Source: Mesorhizobium sp. M2E.F.Ca.ET.219.01.1.1 (lineage in GTDB: Bacteria; Pseudomonadota; Alphaproteobacteria; Rhizobiales; Rhizobiaceae). Taken from it: DNA of 64,000 nucleotides. The notes below the pieces were generated by a model. That model was not told where the DNA came from. It saw only the letters and a program-made list of their open reading frames with translations, and made no database searches. Shown in pieces: positions 16,436 to 24,732 of this stretch; within the stretch, counting starts at the first letter, position 1, and the number at the start of each line of letters is the position of its first letter. Both the position numbers and the translations under genes were made by a program. The stretch is taken from positions 372,001 to 436,000 of the forward strand of contig NZ_SADT02000006.1 of assembly GCF_004016445.2 (NCBI RefSeq), read 5' to 3'.

Positions 16436-17377
16436 ATGACCGACTACAAAACCCTGATCGACGCCGAGACCTGGGCCTTCATCGAGAAGACCAACTCCTA
16501 TTATCCGCCGGATACGATCGACCACACGATCACCCAGCAGCGCGCGATCTACGACCGGATGTGCCGCGAGTTCTTTGCCGGCTATCCGCAAGGCGTGACG
16601 GCGGAGACGACTGTCGTTGCCGCACCAACCAACAGTATTTCGATCCGCATCTACCGCAACGCCGTTCCGGACGGAGCCGCGATGGTGCTCTATATCCATG
16701 GCGGCGGCTTCATCCTTGGCGGGCTGGACAGCCATGACGATGTCTGCGCCGAGCTTTGCGCCCGCACCGGCTTCGAGGTGGTGTCGCTCGATTACCGGCT
16801 GGCGCCGGAGCATCTGCACCCGGCGGCCTTCGACGACGCCATGGACGCCTTCGAATGGGCCGCCAAGACCTATGACTGCCCGGTCGTGCTCTGCGGCGAC
16901 AGCGCCGGCGCCAATCTTTGCGCGGCCGTCGCCCACGCCACGCGCGGCCATGACAAGAAGCCGGCCGGCCAGATGCTGATCTATCCCGGCCTCGGCGGCG
17001 ACCATTCGAAGGGCTCCTACGTCACGCATGCGGAGGCGCCGATGCTGACCGTGCGCGACCTCGACTTCTACAAGCATGTCCGCACCGGCGGCGTCGACAT
17101 GACCGGCGACATCACGCTCTACCCGCTCGCCGACGCCGATTTCGCGAACCTGCCGCCGACGGTGCTGATCACCGCCCAATGCGACCCGCTGTCGTCCGAT
17201 GGCGAAGCCTATCGCGACCGCATCGTCGCGGCCGGCGGACGCGCCTTCTGGTTCGAGGAGCCCGGCCTTGTGCACGGTTATCTCCGAGCCAGGCACACGG
17301 TGGGCAAGGCGCGAACCAGCTTCACCCGCATCGTCGAGGCGGTTTCGGCGCTCGGCCACGGCGACTGGATCTGGTGA
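16436..17377 (+). CDS. alpha/beta hydrolase, HSL (lipase/esterase) family
   Basis: 313-residue esterase-type hydrolase. Oxyanion-hole motif HGGGF (88-92), nucleophile elbow GDSAGA (Ser156), an acidic residue in CDPLSSDG and the catalytic His in GLVHGYL near the end complete the triad. No signal peptide, so cytosolic. It follows caiD across a palindromic element and could be the hydrolase that releases glycine betaine from betainyl-CoA, since no thioesterase is seen in the cluster; that is a guess, because HSL-family members mostly cleave esters or lactones. Start is the ATG at 16436, only 16 bases downstream of the element. Confidence 0.87.
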   Translation: MTDYKTLIDAETWAFIEKTNSYYPPDTIDHTITQQRAIYDRMCREFFAGYPQGVTAETTVVAAPTNSISIRIYRNAVPDGAAMVLYIHGGGFILGGLDSHDDVCAELCARTGFEVVSLDYRLAPEHLHPAAFDDAMDAFEWAAKTYDCPVVLCGDSAGANLCAAVAHATRGHDKKPAGQMLIYPGLGGDHSKGSYVTHAEAPMLTVRDLDFYKHVRTGGVDMTGDITLYPLADADFANLPPTVLITAQCDPLSSDGEAYRDRIVAAGGRAFWFEEPGLVHGYLRARHTVGKARTSFTRIVEAVSALGHGDWIW

Positions 17378-17734
17378 CACCACAGGGCGTTTTCCGCTCC
17401 GCTATCCTCCGATGAACCTTTCCCCGCCGGCCCGCGACTGATGGTCCAGGCGCCGCGATGGCGCGGCCCGGAAAGGAAAGCCGCCATGACCAGAAAGCCA
17501 GGGACTTCGCGGTCTCCGGGAACAACGGGAGTCCAGCGCGATCACCGCCTTCGGGATGGGGTTGACGCGCTGGGCTTCCGGCTGATTCCGTTGACCCTGC
17601 GGAAGAGCCGTCGTATCGTCGCAAGGAGGAAGGCAGACAATTCGATCGGGGAAGAACGTGCTGCAATGCCGCGCCTTGCCCTGGTTGGCGCGGCAAGAAT
17701 GGACGTTTCTCCCAGCGGCTTCGGGGGGAGTTCA
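17378..17734 (+). other. 357-base leader/intergenic region before the secreted-protein operon
   Basis: No gene is supported here. The downstream reading frame stays open back to 17441, but the upstream part has no ribosome site and the signal peptide sits at 17735. A possible sigma-70 promoter is TTGACC (17591) and TATCGT (17614) with a 17-base spacer, which would leave a leader of roughly 110 bases. Nothing else stands out. Confidence 0.4.
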
Positions 17735-19711
17735 ATGTCTGGCGTTCGCAGCTCGTTCCTGCGTTCTCACGGCGGCCGTTTGCGCCGCGCAATCGCGACA
17801 AGCAGCGGAATTCTCGCTTTGGCGCTGTCCGCCGGCCTGTGGATCGGCGGCGCGGCGCAGGCACAGGAAACCCAGATCATCTATCCCGGCTCGATGGCGG
17901 TCACCGGCTTTCCGGGAACCATCATTCCCGATTTCGATCAGGGTCTGCCGCCCGGCGTCGACCCGGTCGACGAGACCTTCATCGACACGTCCCGCGCATC
18001 CTTGCGCGTTTTCGACGTAACGCATCTCGGCGGGCCTGCCTCCGGCCAGCTTGTCTTCACGCCGCCCCCCTTCGAGGTGAGCGCCGGGCAGATCGGTGAG
18101 GTGTTCGGCCTCACCTATGACGACGGCGTGCGCGACGGCGTGCCGTCGGGCATTCCCAACCTCTATGCGGCCGCGACCTCGCTGCATGGCATCGAGATCG
18201 TCACGCCAGACGCCGACAATGACGGCAGGCCGGAACGGCAGCGCCGCGGCGCCGCCGGCGCGGTCTTCATGGACGGCCAGTTCGGCACCGAGAATGGCGG
18301 CGGCCCGGGCACGATCTGGAAGATCGATGGCATCACGGGTGCTGTCTCGAAATTCGCCGACATCGACACCAACAGCGGGCCGGGCATCGGCAACCTCGCC
18401 TTCGATCCGGCCCATCGCGAGTTCTTCGCTTCGGATCTCGACACGGGGCTCATTCACCGCGTCGATATCGAGGGCAATCTGATCGACAGCTTCGACCATG
18501 GCGTTGCCGGACGCCCGGCGCATGGGCTCAGCCCCGTCCCCGACGACGGCGCCGTGATGGACATCCAGGCTGCCGCTTTCGATAGCGAAGACTCCGAAAC
18601 GTGGGGCTACACGCAGGATGCGCGCCGCGTCTGGGCAGTCGCCTATCATGGCGGCCGGCTCTACTATTCCGTCGGCGAGAAGGCCGAAATCTGGTCGGTC
18701 GGCATTGCGAGCGACGGAAGCTTCGCCGGCGATCCGCGCTGGGAGCTCACGGTCGAGGCGGACCAGGACTATGCCGTCACCGATATCGCCTTTGACAACA
18801 AGGGCTTCATGTATCTCGCCCAGCGCGGCCCGGTCGAGAACCGCTACGATTACAGCCGCTTCGCCGATTCCGGCAAAGGCGAGCTGATCCGCTACTGGCG
18901 CGAGGACCCGGACGATCCGGCGACGGAATCGGCCTGGGTCGAGGTTCCAGAGGAATATGCGGTCGGCTTCCCAGAAGGTAACCGCCAGTCGGCGGGCGGC
19001 GTCGACCTGCAATATCGCTACGATGCCGAAGGCAATCTCGACACGTCCGTCTGCACCGATACCGTCGTCAACACCGGCGACAAATTGCGCGACAATCCGG
19101 AGCTCGCCGAGCGGCTTGCCGCCGGCGGACCGCTTGCGGTGCATGGCGTGCAGCTGACGCCGAGCGCGCTGGTCAAGCCGGCCAACGTGCCGCCCTTCGG
19201 CTCATGGTTCGTCGACTTCGACGGCTATTTCGAGGACCCGGATGTGCAAGGCCATGTCGGCGACGTCAGGGTCTGGCGCCCCTGCGAGGGCCGCGCCGGT
19301 TACTACGAGGAAATCCCCGGCGGCTATCTGCCTCCGTTCTACCCGCCCGACTTCCCGCCGCCCGGCAACCTGCCGCCCTGCGTCGATGTCGAGGACGTGC
19401 ATTATTACTGCACGCCGCGCGGGCTGCGGGCCGAACTCACTCTCCATGACCATGCCGGCTTTGGCGGCGATTCGATCAAGGCGCAGTCCAGGACGCCCGG
19501 CGTCGGGGTGACTACCCCCATGTCGCACGTCCCGGGCAAACCCTACACAATCGACATCACCGGCCATGATCCGGGCGACACCGTCAATGTCGGGCTCTGC
19601 TTCTACCGCAAGTCCGACCAGGACAAGGGTGGCTACTACCCTTGCTGCAAGATGACGCTGCCGCTCAGAACGCCAGCCGTCGACTGCGAAGCGCCGAGGA
19701 GGGAAAGATGA
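17735..19711 (+). CDS. large secreted protein, beta-propeller-like, Pro-rich C-terminal region
   Basis: 658-residue exported protein of unknown function. Signal peptide RRAIATSSGILALALSAGLWIGGAAQAQE with cleavage after AQA. The middle has repeated strands such as GTIWKIDGITGAVSKFADI, GNLAFDPAHREFFASDL, RRVWAVAYHGGRLYYSVGEKAEIWSV and DIAFDNKGFMYLAQRG, reading like an NHL/SMP-30-type propeller. Near residue 535 a proline-rich linker (LPPFYPPDFPPPGNLPP) leads to a Cys-containing module ending YYPCCKMTLPLRTPAVDC, similar to one in the next protein. The ATG at 17735 follows GGGGGGAG. Its stop overlaps the next start as ATGA, so the two are co-translated. Likely a surface or periplasmic binding protein; role not known. 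Confidence 0.75.
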   Translation: MSGVRSSFLRSHGGRLRRAIATSSGILALALSAGLWIGGAAQAQETQIIYPGSMAVTGFPGTIIPDFDQGLPPGVDPVDETFIDTSRASLRVFDVTHLGGPASGQLVFTPPPFEVSAGQIGEVFGLTYDDGVRDGVPSGIPNLYAAATSLHGIEIVTPDADNDGRPERQRRGAAGAVFMDGQFGTENGGGPGTIWKIDGITGAVSKFADIDTNSGPGIGNLAFDPAHREFFASDLDTGLIHRVDIEGNLIDSFDHGVAGRPAHGLSPVPDDGAVMDIQAAAFDSEDSETWGYTQDARRVWAVAYHGGRLYYSVGEKAEIWSVGIASDGSFAGDPRWELTVEADQDYAVTDIAFDNKGFMYLAQRGPVENRYDYSRFADSGKGELIRYWREDPDDPATESAWVEVPEEYAVGFPEGNRQSAGGVDLQYRYDAEGNLDTSVCTDTVVNTGDKLRDNPELAERLAAGGPLAVHGVQLTPSALVKPANVPPFGSWFVDFDGYFEDPDVQGHVGDVRVWRPCEGRAGYYEEIPGGYLPPFYPPDFPPPGNLPPCVDVEDVHYYCTPRGLRAELTLHDHAGFGGDSIKAQSRTPGVGVTTPMSHVPGKPYTIDITGHDPGDTVNVGLCFYRKSDQDKGGYYPCCKMTLPLRTPAVDCEAPRRER

Positions 19712-22700
19712 GCGATCTCGTCCATTCCCGCTTCGCCCCACGCAAAACCGTCATGGAGACGATCATGAAACCCCTGTCATATGCCAAGCGCGGCGCGCGC
19801 TGGCTGATGGCGGCCGGTATCGCGGTCGCCATGATGCCGGCTCTGTCGGCGCTCGCCCAGGACCAGGCGCCGGCCGCGACCAATCAGGCCGCCAATCCAG
19901 CGTCACGCGGCATCAACGCGGAACTCGCGCGGATCGTGCCCTTCTTCATCAAGAAAGGCGGCCAGAGAAGCTGCGATACGGTCGAATATGTCCTGAGCTT
20001 CGGCATCCATGGCGACCCGCAGGACTTCGACCGGCCGAGCGTGGCGGCCTTGCTCAAAGCGACAAGGCTCGATTTCAGGGACCAGTTGCCGCACGGCCTG
20101 CAGATCGTCAGCGTCAATGTCGCCGGCGACGGCACCAGCGCCTCCGGCGGACCGCTACCGACTGCTTCAATCAGCACGTCGGCCGGCCCGAACGACACGG
20201 CGAGCGTTTCCAACTTCCGCATCAGCGCTGCCAACCTCGATGGCGCGGGTGCTGCCAACGAGCGCGTCATCACCTTCCGCATCGCCGCCAAGATAGACCA
20301 TGCGACTTTTCCCGTAGCGGCGACGGTCGACAACCAGGGAGAGATCAAGGTCTCGTTGCGGGGCGGACCGGCAACGACCATCCCCTCGCAGGATCCGAAC
20401 AAGCCCGACGACGGTGATTTCCTCACCGGGGTGAAAACCTCGATCAAGATCGACCTGACCAAATGCAACCCGCCGCCTCCGCCTCCAAGCAAGGAATGCT
20501 TCAAGGTCGAGCACGGCACTGTCGATTGCGTGCCCGGCGGCGGCGCCTTCATCTACCATATGCCGGTCGGACCCGAGATGGGCGGCAAATGGGTGCAGGT
20601 GTCGACGACCACTGCCGGCATCAGCATCGTTCCCGACATGCAGAAGGTGCCGGTCGGCGGCGGCGTGCTGAACTGGAAGATCATCGGCGCCTCGCCCGGC
20701 GAGGCCATCCACCTCATCGTCACCGGTATCGAGACCTATGCCGGGCCGAAGGAGGGCTGGGGGCTCTGCTGCACGCAGATCATCGACATCGTCATCCCGC
20801 GTGATCTGAGATGCCCGCCGAAGGACAAGGAGCCGGACCTCAAGGTCGAGAAACATGCCGACGTGCCGCGTTGCACGATGGCCGGCGGCTGCGACTTCAC
20901 CATCACCGTCACCAATGTCGGCGACGCGCCCTATAACGGCAAGATCGTGCTCGACGAGGTGACGTTGCCGGCAGGCTCGGTGCTGACCTCCGGGCCGAAT
21001 GCGCCGTGGGTCTGCGTGCCGGGCACGACGCCGATGACCTGCACCTATCCGGCAACGACGCTCAACCCGGGCGCCTCGGTCAACCTCAAGCTCGGCTTCA
21101 AGCCGGCGGGCGGCTGGCAGGGCGGCGCCCTGCGCAACTGCGCCGCCTACGACTACCAGGCCAGCGGCAAGCCGCTGTTCGGCAGCCAGCAGAACGACCG
21201 CGGCTGCGCCTCGATCCCGATCTGCCGCCGTGGCGATCGCGATCCGCAGTGCAATCCGCCGGTCGAGAAGAAGGTCGATCTTATCCTGAAGAAGCGCGCC
21301 CGCGCCCCGGTCTGCACGCCGGACGGCGTCTGCTACTTCGTCATCGACATCATCAACAACGGCACCGGCACCTATAACGGGCCGCTGACGGTGATTGACA
21401 CCTATCCGGGCGGCGCGCCGACCTCATCGACCTTCGGGCCGAGCCCGCCATGGGTTTGCGGACCGAATGGGCCTGGACAGTTCCGCTGCGACAATGCCGG
21501 CATCACGCTGCCTCCGGGCGCCTCGACGCCGATCGTCGTCAAGGCGGTGATGCCAGCAAACTACCGGCCGGACACGGTGGAGAACTGCGCAGAGGTGAAA
21601 GGCGTTCCCGGCGAGGTCGACCTCGCCAACAACAAGGCCTGCGCGACCGAGCGCATCCGCCATCCGAATGGCGGCCAGCCCGGCTTGCGCATCACCAAGA
21701 CCTGCGGCGGTTCGCTGGCCGGTGCCGCAGCTGTTTCCTGCCGCATCACCGTCAGCAATGCCGGCACTGCCGCCCCGACTGGCCCGGTTCGGGTCAGCGA
21801 TGCCGCCGTGCTGGTGTCGGGCGGAGCGCCCGTCCAGATCCAGACCGTCACCCCTGACGGTGCGGAGTGGAGCTGCGGTCTGGTGCCTGCAAACTCGCTG
21901 TCGTGCCAGATTCCCGGCGCCGTCATGGCGCCCGGGACCAGCCGGCACTTCGACGTGACGGTGAGCGGCAATGGCGCGTTCGAGAACTGCGCGCGCGGCA
22001 GCTTCGGGCCGGCGCCGGGCGACGACATCGTCTATCCGATCGGACAGGCCTGCGCAAAGGGTGGCGGCGCCTCCACCATCCGTGTCGAGAAGACCGGCGA
22101 TGCCGAGTGCCAGCCGGGACAACCCTGCGCGTTCGAGATCACCATCACGAATGACGGGCCGAACCCCTTCTCCGGTCCGGTCCGCATCGGCGATGCGATC
22201 GGCGTGGAAGGTCTCGGCCGGCTGGAAGGCGTTCAGATCACCTCGATCGACCCGCCCTTTGGCTGCTCGCCGGAGCCAACGACGCTGCCCGCGTCCTGCA
22301 TCGCCGATCTAACGCTGGGCGCCGGCGAAAGCCACAGCCACCACGTCACCGTGATCCTTCCGGAGGATGGGCGTCTTGCCGCTCTGCAAGGCACGGTCAG
22401 TGGACAGAACTGCGTCGGCGTGCTTCCTCCGAACACGCCGGTGCAGGGCGGTGGCGACGTGCTGTCTCGCGACCTGACCAACGTCCAGGGCGATCGCGGC
22501 AAGGCTTACGCGTGCCATCCCTTCACCATCCGGCGTGAGGTGAAGAACCAGTGCTTGTATGGAATGGTGATGAACTCGGCCGGCCGCTGCGTCTGCCCGG
22601 AGGGCACCACCTTCCGCAACGGGCAATGTTCGGCTGGTGGGGGCACGTCCGGCGGAGGCACCAAGCTCCTGCCGCTGCCGCCACCGCCGCGTTGCGTCCT

Positions 22701-23568
22701 GCTGCAGGGCCAGATCCGAACCGAGGATGGACGCTGTGTCTGCCCGCGCGGCACGGAGCTGAAAAACGGAAAGTGCGTTCAGGCCGAAGAGCCCCAGGAG
22801 CCGCAATGCACGCTGCGTCCCGGCCAGTACCGCGACCAGGACGGCAATTGCGTGTGCCGCCGCGGCGAGCTGGTGAACGGCGTGTGCCAGGTCGCCCCGC
22901 CGAAATGCACGATCCCTGGCGCGGTGCCGACATCGAACGGCTGCACCTGCCCCGACGGCACGCATCTCGACCGCATTGCCAAGGCTTGCGTGCCTGACAG
23001 GCAGCCGCCTGCCCAGTGCCGTATCCGCGGCCAGTCCCGCAACGCCGATGGCGATTGTGTCTGCCCGAGCGGCACCGAGGTGCGTGACGGCGCCTGCCGG
23101 CCGATCGTGTCGAAGCAGTGCCCGATCCGCGGCCAGGTACGCGACGCCAATGGCAACTGCGCCTGCCCGGACGGCCTGGAAGTGCGCGGCAAGGCCTGCC
23201 AGCGGCCGAAGTCGAGCCAGGAGCAGTGCACCATCCGCGGCCAGGTCCACAACAAGCGGGGCGACTGCGTCTGCCCGCGCGGAACCGAGATCCGCAATGG
23301 CGCGTGCCGCAAGCCGCAGGTGGAATGCGCGCCGGGCGCGGAGTTCATCGACGGACAGTGCCAGCCAGTCTTCACCCGTCGGCGCTGCCCGGTCGGCACG
23401 ACCGGACGGTACCCGGACTGCACGCCGATCCGCAGGCGGCCGGGCATCGAGATCAACCCCGGCATCCTGCTCAATCCGAACGTGCTGCAGCAACTGGTAC
23501 CGCAGCGCCAGCCGCGGCGGATCATTCAGGACCCGAGCGGCGCCAACATCCAGAACTTCAAGCCGTGA
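19708..23568 (+). CDS. giant secreted protein with DUF11-like and Cys-rich repeats
   Basis: 1286-residue exported protein. Start ATG 19708 has GAGGAGGG before it and overlaps the previous stop. Signal region RWLMAAGIAVAMMPALSALAQ. Then an N-terminal domain (about 50-260), a module around 263-372 with a CC pair (GWGLCCTQI), four DUF11-like Ig-fold repeats starting near residues 376, 523, 659 and 791 (each with VEK or TKT start, a PxC, a FxITVTN-type strand and WxC), and from about 948 a chain of seven Cys-rich units, C-x(11-13)-CxCPxGTE-x-RNGxC, plus two partial ones. The tail is basic, without membrane anchor or LPXTG. Probably an extracellular, disulphide-rich adhesion or matrix protein; export route beyond the signal peptide is unknown. 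Confidence 0.8.
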   Translation: MSDLVHSRFAPRKTVMETIMKPLSYAKRGARWLMAAGIAVAMMPALSALAQDQAPAATNQAANPASRGINAELARIVPFFIKKGGQRSCDTVEYVLSFGIHGDPQDFDRPSVAALLKATRLDFRDQLPHGLQIVSVNVAGDGTSASGGPLPTASISTSAGPNDTASVSNFRISAANLDGAGAANERVITFRIAAKIDHATFPVAATVDNQGEIKVSLRGGPATTIPSQDPNKPDDGDFLTGVKTSIKIDLTKCNPPPPPPSKECFKVEHGTVDCVPGGGAFIYHMPVGPEMGGKWVQVSTTTAGISIVPDMQKVPVGGGVLNWKIIGASPGEAIHLIVTGIETYAGPKEGWGLCCTQIIDIVIPRDLRCPPKDKEPDLKVEKHADVPRCTMAGGCDFTITVTNVGDAPYNGKIVLDEVTLPAGSVLTSGPNAPWVCVPGTTPMTCTYPATTLNPGASVNLKLGFKPAGGWQGGALRNCAAYDYQASGKPLFGSQQNDRGCASIPICRRGDRDPQCNPPVEKKVDLILKKRARAPVCTPDGVCYFVIDIINNGTGTYNGPLTVIDTYPGGAPTSSTFGPSPPWVCGPNGPGQFRCDNAGITLPPGASTPIVVKAVMPANYRPDTVENCAEVKGVPGEVDLANNKACATERIRHPNGGQPGLRITKTCGGSLAGAAAVSCRITVSNAGTAAPTGPVRVSDAAVLVSGGAPVQIQTVTPDGAEWSCGLVPANSLSCQIPGAVMAPGTSRHFDVTVSGNGAFENCARGSFGPAPGDDIVYPIGQACAKGGGASTIRVEKTGDAECQPGQPCAFEITITNDGPNPFSGPVRIGDAIGVEGLGRLEGVQITSIDPPFGCSPEPTTLPASCIADLTLGAGESHSHHVTVILPEDGRLAALQGTVSGQNCVGVLPPNTPVQGGGDVLSRDLTNVQGDRGKAYACHPFTIRREVKNQCLYGMVMNSAGRCVCPEGTTFRNGQCSAGGGTSGGGTKLLPLPPPPRCVLLQGQIRTEDGRCVCPRGTELKNGKCVQAEEPQEPQCTLRPGQYRDQDGNCVCRRGELVNGVCQVAPPKCTIPGAVPTSNGCTCPDGTHLDRIAKACVPDRQPPAQCRIRGQSRNADGDCVCPSGTEVRDGACRPIVSKQCPIRGQVRDANGNCACPDGLEVRGKACQRPKSSQEQCTIRGQVHNKRGDCVCPRGTEIRNGACRKPQVECAPGAEFIDGQCQPVFTRRRCPVGTTGRYPDCTPIRRRPGIEINPGILLNPNVLQQLVPQRQPRRIIQDPSGANIQNFKP

Positions 23569-23588
23569 TTCCAGTCGGCTGAAGACGA

Positions 23589-23619
23589 AACCCGCCGGAG
23601 CGACCCGGCGGGTTTTTCT
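23589..23619 (+). terminator. rho-independent terminator of the secreted-protein operon
   Basis: AACCCGCCGG and CCGGCGGGTT form a perfect 10-base stem around AGCGAC, followed at once by a T run (TTTTTCTT). It lies 20 bases after the stop codon. Confidence 0.9.
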
Positions 23620-23642
23620 TGTCCACTTGGCCGCAAAATGCT

Positions 23643-23746
23643 CTAAAGCGCGTCGCGTTGAACCGGATTCATGCGACGCGCTTTAGGTCTTTGTTTTTAT
23701 GCATGTCGTCTTCCCAAAACCGAGGTCACTTTTGGGCGACATGCAT
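23643..23746. repeat. double palindrome, rhizobial intergenic repeat
   Basis: First palindrome: CTAAAGCGCGTCGC (23643-23656) with GCGACGCGCTTTAG (23673-23686). Second: ATGCATGTCG (23699) with CGACATGCAT (23737), with inner arms CCCAAAA and TTTTGGG. Such AAAGCGCGTCGC/ATGCATGTCG units recur between genes in Mesorhizobium-type genomes (from memory). It occupies the gap before rpe. Confidence 0.85.
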
Positions 23747-23792
23747 TAGGCAGTCCTGACATTCGCGTCTGCAACAAAAGCGAGCCCGACCC

Positions 23793-24470
23793 ATGAGCAA
23801 AAAAACCTTGATCGCGCCTTCGGTGCTGGCATCGGATTTTTCGAAGCTGGGTGATGAGGTCGAGGCTGTCGTGGCGGCCGGCGCCGACTGGATCCATCTC
23901 GACGTTATGGACGGCCATTTCGTGCCCAACATCACCTTCGGCCCGCCGGTGATCAAGGCGATCCGCAACCGCACCAAGGCCTTCTTCGACTGCCATCTGA
24001 TGATCGCGCCGGCCGATCCCTACCTGGCGGCCTTCGCCGAGGCTGGCTGCGACGGCATGACGGTGCATGCCGAAGCCGGGCCGCATCTCGACCGCTCGCT
24101 GCAGACCATCAAGAGCCTTGGCAAGAAAGCCGGCGTTTCGCTGAACCCGGCGACGCCGGAGACGGCGATCGAATATGTGCTCGACCGGCTGGACCTGATC
24201 CTCATCATGACCGTCAATCCGGGTTTCGGCGGGCAGGCCTTCATCCCGTCGATCGTCGACAAGGTGAAGCGGGTGAAGGCGTTGATCGGCAGCCGTCCGA
24301 TCCATATCGAGATCGACGGCGGCGTCTCGGCCGAGACGGCGCCCCTGGTGACCGCGGCCGGCGCCAATGTGCTGGTGGCGGGCGCCGCCGTCTTCAAGGG
24401 CGGCAGCGTCGAAGCCTATAGGGCAAATATCGAAGCAATCCGCGCGGCCGCCGACAAGGCCTCCAGCTAA
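23793..24470 (+). CDS. rpe: ribulose-phosphate 3-epimerase
   Basis: Interconverts D-ribulose-5-phosphate and D-xylulose-5-phosphate (pentose phosphate and Calvin pathways). 225 residues, normal length, TIM barrel. Seen: IAPSVLASDFSKLGDEVEAV with the catalytic Ser region, DWIHLDVMDGHFVPNITFGPPV (metal His and Asp), FDCHLMI (second metal His), VNPGFGGQAFIPS phosphate loop, and IEIDGGVS with the catalytic Asp. The start follows a long intergenic palindrome, and no ribosome site better than GAGCCCGACCC is visible. Functionally it fits the xylose genes nearby, which deliver xylulose-5-phosphate, but it is monocistronic. Confidence 0.94.
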   Translation: MSKKTLIAPSVLASDFSKLGDEVEAVVAAGADWIHLDVMDGHFVPNITFGPPVIKAIRNRTKAFFDCHLMIAPADPYLAAFAEAGCDGMTVHAEAGPHLDRSLQTIKSLGKKAGVSLNPATPETAIEYVLDRLDLILIMTVNPGFGGQAFIPSIVDKVKRVKALIGSRPIHIEIDGGVSAETAPLVTAAGANVLVAGAAVFKGGSVEAYRANIEAIRAAADKASS

Positions 24471-24639
24471 GTACACACAACCGTCCCGCCTCTCGCGAAT
24501 TGCAAAGCCGCAGCGCTCATTGAACGACTGTTCAGTATATGATGCAGTGCAGCAATAGCGGTTTCTTTATCGAGATTCTACTTCACACATTCAACAAACC
24601 AACCGCCTTGTCTTAAAGTCGAATATCATCATCTTCCGC

Positions 24640-24670
24640 TTGAGCCCCCCTTGCCCGGCTGTATGATACA
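24640..24670 (+). promoter_or_regulatory. promoter with embedded palindrome for the GntR/FCD gene
   Basis: TTGAGC (24640) and TATGAT (24662) are separated by 16 bases. The -10 box lies inside the perfect palindrome TGTATGATACA (24660-24670), which resembles TGTATACA-type sites of FCD-subgroup GntR regulators. This suggests negative autoregulation. The implied transcript start near 24674 excludes the upstream ATG at 24670 as start codon. Confidence 0.55.
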
Positions 24671-24732
24671 TGTACGGGAAATTGCTTGACCGAGGGGCCC
24701 TGACAAAAACTGGGCAAGCAATAGGAGTTCAT

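Noticed and set aside
17441..17734. 98-codon N-terminal extension of the secreted protein
   Set aside because: No ribosome site, and the signal peptide must be near the N-terminus, which fits ATG 17735.
22549..23400. Regularly spaced repeats that might suggest a CRISPR-like array
   Set aside because: They are in-frame codons of the Cys-rich protein repeats, not conserved at DNA level with unique spacers.
24514..24535. GAAC/GTTC symmetric stretch as a separate operator or promoter
   Set aside because: Half-sites are only four bases and the nearest -35/-10 spacing is 12 bases, too short.
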